DNA of 64,000 nt from Verrucomicrobiales bacterium (GTDB lineage Bacteria > Verrucomicrobiota > Verrucomicrobiia > Limisphaerales > J093): NCBI GenBank assembly GCA_015075445.1, contig JABTUJ010000004.1, positions 202,873-266,872 on the forward strand. The letters run 5' to 3'. The position numbers and the translations under genes are program-made. The notes under the pieces were generated by a model. The model worked only from the letters and a program-made list of their open reading frames with translations, made no database searches and was not told where the DNA came from. Shown piece after piece: positions 27,701 through 36,057 of the stretch. Position 1 is the first letter of the stretch. Each line of letters opens with the position of its first letter.

Positions 27701-27756
27701 CGCGGGAGGAGATCCTCGACCTGATCGCCTATCTCGCTGCGGGCGCAGGGAACTGA
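24709..27756 (+). CDS. PVC-type haem-binding CxxCH protein with glucose-dehydrogenase-like propeller
   Basis: 1015 residues. A signal-like hydrophobic stretch (LRGLPCLFAAVVALAQ) precedes a small N-terminal jelly-roll (WIWHPALTNRAS, ADDTAEFYLNGRWV). A six-bladed GSDH/PQQ-dehydrogenase-like propeller follows (about 205-560: AGYAVELLRSAEPGEGSWICLAF, LAPTSPFRHAGEDVLSL, GADFGWRDGLRIW, LNHTAMDFGADGALYF), then HEAT-like helical repeats and a C-terminal cytochrome c domain with CLACH (Cys890-His894), SGPELTGVGSKY and EPSKVVSEQY. This architecture is almost confined to Planctomycetes and Verrucomicrobia. GTG 24709 overlaps the previous stop. Probably accepts electrons from a sugar-type substrate in the periplasm; the substrate is unknown. 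Confidence 0.9.
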   Translation: MSGASCRPDPWPAWGRGVGTKWFQRACLRGLPCLFAAVVALAQPPQWIWHPALTNRASDAPVLFRHVFRTPPLMWNARLTASADDTAEFYLNGRWVASCERWDRPVRAEVSVNLNQGENVLAVKAWNRTGPGGLLVHLNLGGERGAVVVSDPSWLTSTNETPGWNALGFRATDWITPALLGPHGVAPWGEIFFRAAATPAESLKVPAGYAVELLRSAEPGEGSWICLAFDDRGRLYLSAENPEVPLLRVTFNDRGEVGRIEPSRAPIGQAMGLLHAHGSLYVNGRGPDGLGLYRLTDADGNDQFDPGEVRLLKRFSVGGEHGYHALALGPEGWIYVLNGNMTRPPEDLAPTSPFRHAGEDVLSLNPDEMGDVSGIKPPAGYVARTDPDGQCWEVIVGGLRNAYGFDFNPDGELFTFDSDNEWNWGTPWYVPTRVLHCVSGADFGWRDGLRIWPDYYPDTLPPVVDVGIGSPCGVRFGTRSRFAPRHRAALFLQDWSYGRILAVHLTAEGASYRGRVENFLSGRPLNHTAMDFGADGALYFITGGRGTQSGLYRVRYLGPEAAVAAPSTPVPTAPEAAAEAASRQARALRHQLERFHGRMDAAAVNTAWPHLGSVDPFLRHAARVALEAQPAELWRGRALAETNATAGLIALLAWARVSPQAAPDALWAGLGRFAFARLGPEQRRLKARVLQVALVRGGRPAGAVSDALIAELEPHYPGEDWPLNRELARLLLFLEAPHAVSRTLDLLESLPFPEQQMFLVAQLRHARTGWTLADRRRLLGWWHEPRGDTRHPPELLRWFADVERRYVDGASVDRYLTGMHRDTVAGLSEEERAALADVLERPIAQAHLVPPTPRAFVREWTVEDLLPFLDETRTVRDEARVRQAIADVQCLACHRLGHEGGASGPELTGVGSKYSPRDILESILEPSKVVSEQYQNWTVELLDGDEVSGRLISETAERIILETDWRTGAQARVRRDEVQAFRPARLSPMPEGLVNVLSREEILDLIAYLAAGAGN

Positions 27757-27831
27757 GGTGGATTCCCTTGGACAGACATCGGGGATAGGCGATAACGCGG
27801 GTCGCGCATCCTTGAGGAGCCGTGCACCAGC

Positions 27832-30800
27832 ATGTTTCACCTGGGGCCATTCAGCGGGCGGCAGCGCTGGAGGTGGTACGCCGCCTCCGCGGCGGGCTGC
27901 TTGCTCGGACACGCCAGCCCGGGACTGGCCTCGGACTTCCAAATACGTCGGTGGACCAGCGAGGAAGGCCTGCCGCAAAACCGGATCGAATGTCTCCTCC
28001 AAGTTCGAGACGGCTACCTCCTGGTCGGCGCCCGCGGGGGCTTCTTGCGGTTCGACGGCCTCGAATTCACGCCGGCCGCTCCGCCGCCGATGGCGGATTG
28101 GCTGGAGGATTCGGTCTGCACCGCACTCCTGGAGGACGACGAAGGACGACTCTGGGTGGGCACCAAGAAGGGGTTGGGATTCTGGGGAGACGGTGCCTTC
28201 CACCTCTTCCGCCGAGCGCAGGGTCTCCCCGCCGATGGCATCCATTGCCTGGCCGCAGCGAGACGCGGTGGACTGTGGGTGGGGACCACCGGGGGCCTGG
28301 CGCACTGGGACGGCGAGCAGTTTCAGGCCTATCCCCCTCCGCTCCCCGCCGCGGCCTTCGTCCACGCCGTGGCGGAGGACGGTCAAGGCACGGTCTGGGT
28401 GGGCTCTTCCGCAGGTCTGCACCGCCTCGATCCGGACACGGGTTTGTTTGTCGAGGTCTGGGCCGACTCGCGGAAACGGGCAGGAGAGATGGGGCACGGT
28501 GCGGAATCGCTCGCGATTGACGACCACGGACAGTTGTGGTTCGGCACCCGGGCCGGGGTCGGGTGGGTCGATCCCGTCCGCGAAAGCGCCGTCGCGCCCG
28601 GGGATCCTGTGGGCTCGGCTCCGCCCGCTGCCCGGGGGCTGCTCCTGGCATCCTCCCTGGGCGTCTGGACCTTCGGCCCAGGAGGGGTGGCCTGTGCGCC
28701 CAGGGGTCAATGGGTGGTTCCCCCCGTTGCCGGGGAACTTGAAGGCGTCACTGTCCGCTGCGCGCTCGAGGATCGCGAGGGCAACCTGTGGTTGGGCACG
28801 GCCAGTGACGGCTTGTGGCGGCTCCGCCCCAGGACAGTCCGAACGCCCAACCTCGTCGCGACCCTTGAGCACGTCCCCGCCTGGTCCCTCTGCCCAGCGC
28901 CGGAAGGGGGCCTGTGGGTGGCCACCGAGCGCGGACTCCTGCGGGTGTTCGAGGACGGTTCCGAATGTGTCTCCCTCGGTCCAGGCAGGTCGGACATCAG
29001 TCTCCGTTGCGTGCTGGAAAGTCGTGCGGGTGATTTGTGGATCGGCTCGACCGAGGAGGGCCTCTTCCACTTCCGCCGCGACGCGGGCGCCTTCGTGCCG
29101 GTTCCCAAACCGGCGAAGCCGCACCAAATCCGGGCGCTCTACGAGGATCGCGCGGGTAGCGTGTGGGTCGGCACGAAGGACGGCCTCCTGCGGTTTGAGC
29201 CGCATCCTCCGGCTCGGGTGCCGGCCGCTGCAGAGAGCGAGTCGGAGACCCGGGAGGCGTGGTGGCACTTCCGGCCGGGCAGCATGGATTACCACCGGGG
29301 TGACGAAGCGTGGTCCGAACAAGACGGGATCTGGCGACTGGCTTCGGCGGTGCCGACCCCGGGCGTGTCGTTGGCCGAGTTGCGTGCGGGGCCCGCAGCG
29401 GCTGGGGCCCGCGAGCTGCCGGAAGGCCGCCTGACAGACGGCGAGATCCATGCCCTTCTGGAAGACCGGCAGGGGAGGCTGTGGATTGGCACAGGAAAGG
29501 GAGGTCTGAACCGGTTGGCCGGAGGACGGTTCGAGGCGTGGGGAGTGGGCGACGGGCTCGGCAGCCAGACCGTCTATGCCCTGCACGAAGACGCGGAGGG
29601 GGTGCTGTGGATCGGGACCCTGGCGGGGCTGACGCGGTGGCGGGAGGGACGTTTCTTCGCGTTCACCGAGGCGCATGGGCTGGTGGAGCCGCTGGTCAAC
29701 CAGATCGTGGACGACGGACGTGGCGCCCTCTGGCTCGGCGGGCATCGGGGGCTGACGCGCGTTGGGCGCCAGGACTTGAACGCTGTGGCCGCGGGCCAAC
29801 GCCAACGCGTGCGCTGCGTCGTGCTCACGCGCGCGGAGGGGATGCCAGCCAGTGAGACCAACGGCGAGGTGCAGCCCGCGGGTACTCGTACTCCGGATGG
29901 CCGGCTCTGGTTCCCCACCACCCACGGTCTCGCGGTGGTCGATCCCGTCACCGTCGCGGACCCCCTGTCACCAGCGCCGGTGTTGATTGAGTCCGTCCGT
30001 GCGACCGATCGCCTCCTGGTCCGCCCTTTCGTCAGCGACCCGGAACCGCCGGCGAGGAGTGCGTCGTCACGTCCTTCCGCCGGATCGCAGGTTGGTCGAC
30101 GCTCCCGCCCGGTCGCCCTGCCCGCCGGCTCCGGGCGATTCATGGAGTTCCACTATGCTTCGGTGAACCTCACGGCCCCCGAGAAGACCCGCTACCGCTA
30201 CCAACTGCAGGGGCATGACAACCGCTGGATCGAGGCAGGCCGGCAGCGCGCTGTGAGCTATGCCAACCTGCGGCCGGGCTGCTACCACTTTCGCGTGCTG
30301 GCCGTCGACCGCCACGGCATCTGGAGCGATGAACCCGCCGTGTTCTCCTTTGTCCTCCTGTCGCACTGGTATCAGACCTCCTGGCTCCAGCTTGCGGTTC
30401 TCCTGTTGCTGGCCGCGGGCATCCTGGGCATTCACCACCGTCGGGTCCATGCCCGTGTGCGTCTCGAACGCCTGGCCGCGGAGAACAGCCTGGCCCGCGA
30501 ACGCGCCCGCATCAGCCGCGATTTGCACGACGACCTCGGAGCCTGGCTCGCCCGCGCCCTGTTGTTGCTCGGACGATTGCGTCGCGACGCCGCCGGCTCC
30601 CGCGAGTGGCCGCGACGGTTGGGCGAGGTCGAGGCGTCGGTTCGGGCGGGCTCGCAGACCATGCGGGAGGTCATCTGGGCCACCGACCCCGACTACGACA
30701 CGCTGGCCGAGTTGGGCACGCGTCTGGCCGTGTTCGCCCAGGAATACCTCGGCCCGCTGGAGGTGCGTTGCCGGCTGGATTTCCCCGCGACCTGGCCGCC

Positions 30801-31146
30801 CGCGACCGTGCGCGCCGAGCTTCGTCAGGGCCTGTTTCTGGCCGTCAAAGAGGCGCTTCACAACGCCGTCGAGCACGGCGAAGCCTCCGAGATCCACCTC
30901 GCGCTCCGGCTCACGGGCGGTTGGCTCCACCTGGCGGTTGCCGACAACGGCCGGGGCATGGCCGTCGGCCCGCCGGCCCACGAGCCACGTGGCGCGGAAG
31001 AACAACCCACCGCCGGGGTATCCAGCCGCGACCGTGGGGAAGGTCTGGCGAACCTCCGGCGTCGCGTGGAATCGGTGGGAGGGCGCCTCACCATCACTTC
31101 GAACCCCGGGAACGGCACCACCCTCGACCTGGAGGTCCCGCTGTGA
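27832..31146 (+). CDS. propeller-type sensor histidine kinase (Reg_prop, Y_Y_Y, HisKA_3, HATPase)
   Basis: 1104 residues. Signal peptide (about 1-34), then two seven-bladed propellers made of repeats of the form LWVGTxxGLxR (examples LWVGTKKGLGFW, VWVGSSAGLHRL, LWLGTASDGLWRL, LWIGTGKGGLNRL). A Y_Y_Y domain follows (RYRYQLQGHDNRWIEAG), one membrane helix (LQLAVLLLLAAGILGI), then the HisKA_3 dimerisation helix with phospho-acceptor His899 in SRDLHDDLGAWLA and the ATPase domain (NAVEHG, VADNGRGMAV, GEGLANLRRRV). The extracellular part probably senses a carbohydrate or redox signal and passes phosphate to the regulator encoded next, whose start overlaps by 4 bp. No REC or AraC output is fused, unlike Bacteroides hybrid systems. 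Confidence 0.93.
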   Translation: MFHLGPFSGRQRWRWYAASAAGCLLGHASPGLASDFQIRRWTSEEGLPQNRIECLLQVRDGYLLVGARGGFLRFDGLEFTPAAPPPMADWLEDSVCTALLEDDEGRLWVGTKKGLGFWGDGAFHLFRRAQGLPADGIHCLAAARRGGLWVGTTGGLAHWDGEQFQAYPPPLPAAAFVHAVAEDGQGTVWVGSSAGLHRLDPDTGLFVEVWADSRKRAGEMGHGAESLAIDDHGQLWFGTRAGVGWVDPVRESAVAPGDPVGSAPPAARGLLLASSLGVWTFGPGGVACAPRGQWVVPPVAGELEGVTVRCALEDREGNLWLGTASDGLWRLRPRTVRTPNLVATLEHVPAWSLCPAPEGGLWVATERGLLRVFEDGSECVSLGPGRSDISLRCVLESRAGDLWIGSTEEGLFHFRRDAGAFVPVPKPAKPHQIRALYEDRAGSVWVGTKDGLLRFEPHPPARVPAAAESESETREAWWHFRPGSMDYHRGDEAWSEQDGIWRLASAVPTPGVSLAELRAGPAAAGARELPEGRLTDGEIHALLEDRQGRLWIGTGKGGLNRLAGGRFEAWGVGDGLGSQTVYALHEDAEGVLWIGTLAGLTRWREGRFFAFTEAHGLVEPLVNQIVDDGRGALWLGGHRGLTRVGRQDLNAVAAGQRQRVRCVVLTRAEGMPASETNGEVQPAGTRTPDGRLWFPTTHGLAVVDPVTVADPLSPAPVLIESVRATDRLLVRPFVSDPEPPARSASSRPSAGSQVGRRSRPVALPAGSGRFMEFHYASVNLTAPEKTRYRYQLQGHDNRWIEAGRQRAVSYANLRPGCYHFRVLAVDRHGIWSDEPAVFSFVLLSHWYQTSWLQLAVLLLLAAGILGIHHRRVHARVRLERLAAENSLARERARISRDLHDDLGAWLARALLLLGRLRRDAAGSREWPRRLGEVEASVRAGSQTMREVIWATDPDYDTLAELGTRLAVFAQEYLGPLEVRCRLDFPATWPPATVRAELRQGLFLAVKEALHNAVEHGEASEIHLALRLTGGWLHLAVADNGRGMAVGPPAHEPRGAEEQPTAGVSSRDRGEGLANLRRRVESVGGRLTITSNPGNGTTLDLEVPL

Positions 31147-31772
31147 CGCCGATCCGGGTGGCCCTGGTGGAGGATCACGCGGCCTTTCGGGAGTCGCTGG
31201 CCGAACTGCTGCGCGAGACGCCCGGGTTCACCTGCGTGGGAGCTTGCGCCGAGGCGCGAACAGCCCTGGACCGCCTGCCCGTGATCCGTCCGGACGTGAT
31301 CCTGATGGACCTCCATCTGCCCGGGGAGAACGGACTGGAGTGCATCCGCGGCCTGCGGGAGCGGCTGCCGGAGACTCCCATCCTCATGCTCACCGTGGAG
31401 GAGCACAGCGGCCTCGTGTTCGCGGCTTTGCGGGCGGGCGCCAGCGGCTACCTCGTCAAGGCGGGCGATTCGGCGGTCGTCCTCGATGCCATCCGGGAGG
31501 CCCGGGCGGGCGGGGCGCCCATGTCCGCTCCCATCGCGCGGCTGGTCGTGCAGTCCTTTCACGAACGCGCGCCCGGGGCGCCGGAGCTTGCCGATCTGAC
31601 CCGCCGGGAAGCCGAGATTCTCGAGCTGGTGGCCCAAGGTTGGACCTCGAAAGAAACCGCGGCCCACCTCGACGTGAGCATCTTCACCGTGCAGACGCAT
31701 CTCCGGCACATCTACGAGAAGCTGCACGTGCGTTCCCGCACGGCGGCGGCGGCGAAGTGGCGGGCGGGTTGA
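31143..31772 (+). CDS. response regulator, NarL/FixJ type
   Basis: 209 residues. N-terminal receiver domain with acidic pair ED (10-11), phospho-acceptor Asp56 in VILMDLHLPG, Thr in MLTVEE and Lys in YLVKAG. C-terminal LuxR-type helix-turn-helix (about 148-205: LTRREAEILELVAQGWTSKE, HLDVSIFTVQTHLRHIYEKL). Start GTG 31143 overlaps the kinase stop (GTGA). It should bind DNA as a phosphorylated dimer and control genes nearby or elsewhere; no operator could be recognised. It closes the four-gene unit that begins at 23321. Confidence 0.95.
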   Translation: MTPIRVALVEDHAAFRESLAELLRETPGFTCVGACAEARTALDRLPVIRPDVILMDLHLPGENGLECIRGLRERLPETPILMLTVEEHSGLVFAALRAGASGYLVKAGDSAVVLDAIREARAGGAPMSAPIARLVVQSFHERAPGAPELADLTRREAEILELVAQGWTSKETAAHLDVSIFTVQTHLRHIYEKLHVRSRTAAAAKWRAG

Positions 31773-31916
31773 GGCGTGGGAGGTCTGCGGCTGGGGTGTT
31801 TGGTTGAGCGTCGGAGGCGTGAGTCCAGCACATGCATCACTTCACGTGGCATCATATCACTGAATCTCGCGATAGACGCCGGACGTGTGCTTCGACTATG
31901 CGATGGGCCACTGGCT

Positions 31917-33389
31917 ATGAACAGAGATCACAAGTATCTCGCCTGCTTCGCGGCGCTGGCTCTGGCGCCATTCGCTGCCCTCCCGATGAGGGCGCAGAGT
32001 GACCTCATCATCAACACATTCGCCGTCGGCACTGAAATCAGCCCGTGGTACCATCGCGGCGGCGTGCCCGGACGGTTGGCGTGGGATTCGGCATCCGATG
32101 CCGGCGGCGAGAGCCGTAGTGGTTCGCTCGTGATCCGGAACGAGTTTGCCGTCCACTCCGGCTGGCAGCAATGCGCCACGACGCGGAATCTGAACGGTGC
32201 CGTGGACACGTCGCGTTACGCCACGTTCTCGGTGGACGTACGGGCGCTGGGTAGTACCGTGCCAACGCACTGGAGGTACCACTGCGACCTACGGCTCGCC
32301 GTCGAAGACGGGCAGGGCAACTCCATCGAACTCGGCGAGGTGCAAGTCATCGGCACCAACTGGAGCCGCATCGAGATGCCTCTGAATCTGCCGCCAGCCG
32401 AAAAGCTCATCCGTGCGGTGACGGTGATCGCCGCGGGGTCCGGTTTGGCGGGCCCAGTCGATCTCTGGATTGACAACGTTGCCTTGCGAGCACCACCGCA
32501 ACCTCCGCCGCCGCTGGCCATCCGCCCGGCAGGCTCGGGCGTCGAGTTCTTCGCGAGCGCTCCGGCCCACACCAATCGAGGGGTTTGGCAGCGTCAGGAG
32601 ATTCGCACTGTGGGTGGGGCCTACTCGTGGGTTGGCCGGTCTCAACCGGTAAGCTACTCCATGACTGTCGTTGACTATCCGAATACGAGCCACGAACTAT
32701 TTGACTTGCACATGTACCTGGTAGGTAATTCCGCCGACCCGAGGGCTAACGCGGATTGGGATGAGCCGAATGTGATCTACCTGCAGGTGGCCTGCGTGGC
32801 GTCCGGCTACTACATGCAAGTGGTTTCCAAGGTCAATGCACCCAACTCCTCCGTGTGGAATTCGCCGCTGCGCGTTGGTCACGCGGACAGCAATCGGCCG
32901 CTGGGTTCGTTCCGCTTGATGTTGCAGGACACGTTCCAGGGGACCTTTGTCGCCATCGCGTGGCCGGGAGGGGAGTCGGCGTTGTCGCAACTGCCGAACG
33001 AGACGAGTGCCTACTTCAGCCGCACCGTGCACCTGTTTCTTGGCATTATGCCGGGCAAGGTGGACAACATCGGGCAATCGGCCACGATTGAGCGGGTCCA
33101 AGTCAGCGGCGCCGCGGCCTCCCTTGATGACAGTTTTCGCAATCTCAATGGCTGGCAGAATCTGGCTCAGGATCCAGCCGGAATCGTGGTGCACCCGTCG
33201 GCGACCATTGCCAAGGTGGGTTGGTTGCCCCCGCCGGGCGTATGGCGCCTCACACAGAGTCCCGATCTCACTCCAGGCTCGTGGGTTGAGTCCCCGCTTG
33301 CGGTTCTCACAGTGGGCACTCGGAAGCTGGCCTTCGTCTCGGCCATGCCGGAGGCTGAAGGGCAATTCTACCGGCTACAGCACCCTTAG
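31917..33389 (+). CDS. exported protein of unknown function
   Basis: 490 residues, not recognised. Signal peptide MNRDHKYLACFAALALAPFAALPMRAQ with a clean cleavage site. The first part (about 28-180) looks like a galactose-binding or CBM-like beta-sandwich (TFSVDVRALGSTVP, LPPAEKLIRAVTVIAAGSG, GPVDLWIDNVALR). A second beta-rich domain follows (about 200-420), and the last 60 residues have the short terminal module seen in other exported proteins here (GVWRLTQSPDLTPGSWVE ... FYRLQHP). ATG 31917 is chosen because it begins the leader. Sequence composition is less GC-rich than the kinase genes to the left. Confidence 0.75.
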   Translation: MNRDHKYLACFAALALAPFAALPMRAQSDLIINTFAVGTEISPWYHRGGVPGRLAWDSASDAGGESRSGSLVIRNEFAVHSGWQQCATTRNLNGAVDTSRYATFSVDVRALGSTVPTHWRYHCDLRLAVEDGQGNSIELGEVQVIGTNWSRIEMPLNLPPAEKLIRAVTVIAAGSGLAGPVDLWIDNVALRAPPQPPPPLAIRPAGSGVEFFASAPAHTNRGVWQRQEIRTVGGAYSWVGRSQPVSYSMTVVDYPNTSHELFDLHMYLVGNSADPRANADWDEPNVIYLQVACVASGYYMQVVSKVNAPNSSVWNSPLRVGHADSNRPLGSFRLMLQDTFQGTFVAIAWPGGESALSQLPNETSAYFSRTVHLFLGIMPGKVDNIGQSATIERVQVSGAAASLDDSFRNLNGWQNLAQDPAGIVVHPSATIAKVGWLPPPGVWRLTQSPDLTPGSWVESPLAVLTVGTRKLAFVSAMPEAEGQFYRLQHP

Positions 33390-33640
33390 CGCGAAGAGGA
33401 TGCCTCCGGGCGAACTGCATGGGTCTCCCCGTACAAACCCGCCTGGAAATCCCTTCCAGCAACTGGTGCTTCAGAAAACGGGGGTTCTCTCCTTTGCAGG
33501 AAGTCGCTCCCCCTGGTCGGACCTGCGCTCCGGCTAAGGGGTGTGATTACTCTGCCTCACATCGCAAGTTCTGGCGATGGACGGCATCCCTTCCTTGCTT
33601 TACGAAAGCGGACGTGGAAGCGAGCTTGGGAACAGCATCA

Positions 33641-34294
33641 GTGCGCTGCGCGAGTCTGTTGCTCGTTGGGACGGTCTTCCTTGCGTCCTGCGCCAGCAGA
33701 CCCTTGGTCGTGGCCACTGCCTCGCCGTGCGCCACCCCGGACTTGCGTTCGGTTGGGACCGTCCTTCTGCTGGAGCCGCAACGGCGGATCGTTGATCTGC
33801 GCGGCCGGGAGACCTCGCAAGCCTATCAGAGCGCCAGTCTCACCCAGGAGTTGTTGCTGACCGCGGCTGCGGAAAGCCTGCTCGCGCGCCAGCCGGCGGT
33901 CCCAACGGTGGGTCCGCAGGCCGAGCAATGGCCCTTGGAAGAGGCGGCACAGCTTCGAAGTTGGTCGGACCGTTCGCTGCAGGTGACCCGGGGCGGTCGG
34001 CTGGACCCGGGAGAGATCGGTGCGCTGCTGGATGGTCTGGGCCTCCCAGGGAACACCGCCGTGCTCTTCAGCTCGCTGGACGCGCGCCTGGGCGACGATG
34101 GTTATGATGTGGTCCCGCTCATGTGGTCGGGGCAAGCGCAGACCCACATGACCGTGCTCCGGACGGCACTGTTCTTCCGCGATTCCGCGGTTCCGGCATG
34201 GACAAATACGCTACTCTTGCGCGCCAGCCCGGCCGCCGACAGTCCGGAACTCCGGCAGGCGGTGCGTCAGTTGTTCCTGCCTCTTCAGAGATGA
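33641..34294 (+). CDS. putative lipoprotein
   Basis: About 217 residues, unknown family. The start MRCASLLLVGTVFLASCAS is a lipoprotein signal with lipobox LASC, so the mature protein would be membrane-anchored. GTG 33641 has GGGAA nine bases upstream; GTG 33614 is an alternative. The mature part begins RSVGTVLLLEPQRRIVDLRG and contains SLTQELLLTAAAESLL, resembling the alpha/beta fold of CsgG/LpoB-like lipoproteins only in outline. Its stop overlaps the start of the next lipoprotein gene (ATGA at 34291), which argues for a partnership. Confidence 0.65.
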   Translation: MRCASLLLVGTVFLASCASRPLVVATASPCATPDLRSVGTVLLLEPQRRIVDLRGRETSQAYQSASLTQELLLTAAAESLLARQPAVPTVGPQAEQWPLEEAAQLRSWSDRSLQVTRGGRLDPGEIGALLDGLGLPGNTAVLFSSLDARLGDDGYDVVPLMWSGQAQTHMTVLRTALFFRDSAVPAWTNTLLLRASPAADSPELRQAVRQLFLPLQR

Positions 34295-34923
34295 GACGCA
34301 TGAAAGCCCCAATGCCTGATCGCGTGCTATTCACCCTCGTGGTGGTCCTCTGGTGTGGTTGCGTGGCCCCTTCGAAACCTGAGCCCAGCTATGTCAGCGC
34401 CGACTTTCCTCTTGCGAACATCCGACAACTCGCGGTCCTGCCTCTGATCGACGCTCGCGTGGACCGCAGCCAAAAGATCAACGAGCGGAAGATGTCCGCG
34501 GGGATCAAGAAGTTCACTCGCAGCCCGCTGCGGAAGCGGGGCTACGAACCCATCTACCTCCGCGATCTCGAGGTGCCGACCGTGCCTTCAGGCCTCTTGG
34601 AGCATCCCGACCCGGAGCTTCTGAAGGCGATCTGCCCACCCGACCATCGCTACTCTCTGCTCTTTCTCATCGAAGACATGAGCCAGAGAAATCACTTCTT
34701 CAGCGCCGAAACCGGCACCATCGTGGCCATGGGCATCGTGGATGGCACCACGGGAACGGTTCTCTACCATGACATGGACGTGAAACGGCAGACCGGAAGC
34801 GGCACCGTCGGACTCGTGATGAAGGGGACCACCCAATACAACTCCGTGATGTTCTCGGTGGAGGCGCTGGTCAAGAAACTGCCGAAGCGCGGCGGCCAGG
34901 TGCCGGAAATGCCACGGCGGTAG
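34291..34923 (+). CDS. putative lipoprotein, translationally coupled to the preceding one
   Basis: 210 residues, unknown family. Leader VLFTLVVVLWCGC with a Cys at the expected lipobox position. The mature region starts IRQLAVLPLIDARVDRSQK, like the first strand of the preceding lipoprotein (VGTVLLLEPQRRIVD), so the two may share a fold (TolB-N/CsgG-like), and has GIVDGTTGTVLYHDMDV. ATG 34291 overlaps the previous stop; ATG 34300 or 34312 are other possible starts. Probably acts in the outer membrane or periplasm together with its neighbour. Confidence 0.65.
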   Translation: MRRMKAPMPDRVLFTLVVVLWCGCVAPSKPEPSYVSADFPLANIRQLAVLPLIDARVDRSQKINERKMSAGIKKFTRSPLRKRGYEPIYLRDLEVPTVPSGLLEHPDPELLKAICPPDHRYSLLFLIEDMSQRNHFFSAETGTIVAMGIVDGTTGTVLYHDMDVKRQTGSGTVGLVMKGTTQYNSVMFSVEALVKKLPKRGGQVPEMPRR

Positions 34924-34938
34924 CCTCCTTTGCGACAC

Positions 34939-35799
34939 ATGTGTCCCACATTTCCAGCAGCGTGCTCCCAAGTGCTTTCCGTCCAACGGACAAAGACGGA
35001 CCCATCGGTCGCGGACGCCTCTGGCCACTCGTTGAAATCGGGTCCACGACTGCTTCGACTTGTCGCCTCCCTCGCAGCCCTTCTGGCAGAGTCACTGCCG
35101 GTTCATGCTGAACCATGGAAGACCTGCGTAGATGATGACTATTCAGGCATTCGCCTGCTAATGCCCGCTGAGGCAACCACGCTGTCGCTCTCCGATGTCG
35201 CGAGTCGCATATCCTGGAACGGCGCCAATCGGATTGGAGGGGACATGCACTTTGCTCTGAAAGGGTACCAGATGCTTGGTGGCATCTACCTTGGAGGATA
35301 CGCGAAGTCCGCGGGCTTTAGCGAGGCGTTTAACCTCCGCTACAAAGCACATCTCCTTGCCTTTCCCGCGACCGGTAAGACCATGAATCCGGAGGCCCTG
35401 CTCGTGCTGATTCGTAATGTGTTTGGGGAGAAGGGAGGGGGACGTTATTGCGGCCGAATAGGGAACGCCCGCCTCGGGGTGGTTGACGGTTGGAGTTTTT
35501 CGGAGGACTACGGCCGCGGAACGACAACCTACGCAGCCTGGAAATCACGGCAGTACGTGTTCCTGGCCGTTACGACGACCAAGACGGACGCCCACGGTAC
35601 CCTCCCGCGACTGGTGAAGGGCGAGCGCTCCGAACTGGCCACAGGGCCTGCACCGCAATCGCTGAGGAGGCGGAGCAACGTATCGCCGGAGCAGGCCACG
35701 GCTCCCAACAAGCAGGGCGGTACGGAGTGGCGTCACTATCTCATCGGCGGTGTAGTGGCATGGGGTGTGTATCTTCTTCTCAAGCGCAAGTCACAGTAG
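34939..35799 (+). CDS. exported protein of unknown function with C-terminal membrane helix
   Basis: About 286 residues, not recognised. A leader-like stretch (LRLVASLAALLAESLPVHAE, about 39-58) suggests export and possibly a start further in than ATG 34939. The C-terminus has one membrane helix (HYLIGGVVAWGVYLLL) followed by KRKSQ, so the protein is likely anchored with its tail inside. No motif that I know is visible in between. The DNA is clearly less GC-rich than elsewhere in the window, for example around 35100-35460. It follows the lipoprotein pair by 15 bp in the same direction. Confidence 0.6.
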   Translation: MCPTFPAACSQVLSVQRTKTDPSVADASGHSLKSGPRLLRLVASLAALLAESLPVHAEPWKTCVDDDYSGIRLLMPAEATTLSLSDVASRISWNGANRIGGDMHFALKGYQMLGGIYLGGYAKSAGFSEAFNLRYKAHLLAFPATGKTMNPEALLVLIRNVFGEKGGGRYCGRIGNARLGVVDGWSFSEDYGRGTTTYAAWKSRQYVFLAVTTTKTDAHGTLPRLVKGERSELATGPAPQSLRRRSNVSPEQATAPNKQGGTEWRHYLIGGVVAWGVYLLLKRKSQ

Positions 35800-36057
35800 A
35801 TTCAGGACAGCCTGAGAATTGAAGCCGAGACTCGGCTTGGGTCCTCGGGCATCCCACCGACGACACAGTTCGAAGTGGGGTCCCGGGTTGTCTGACCATT
35901 TAGGGCACACCGTCCCTTCAACCAAGAGGAAGGGCCCTGGGGTCAAACATGGACATGTGACAATCCTCGAGGCGTCGGGGGAGCGTCCCCCGGCCAAGCC
36001 GCGAACGCCGGGCTGAATGGGGCCGGCGTGAAGGGGCCGCGTGCGGGGGGCCCGCGG

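Noticed and set aside
24694..29925. A 1743-codon open frame on the minus strand
   Set aside because: It lies antisense to the PVC haem protein and kinase genes, has no recognisable domain, and is rich in Arg, Pro and Ala as expected when the opposite strand codes in GC-rich DNA.
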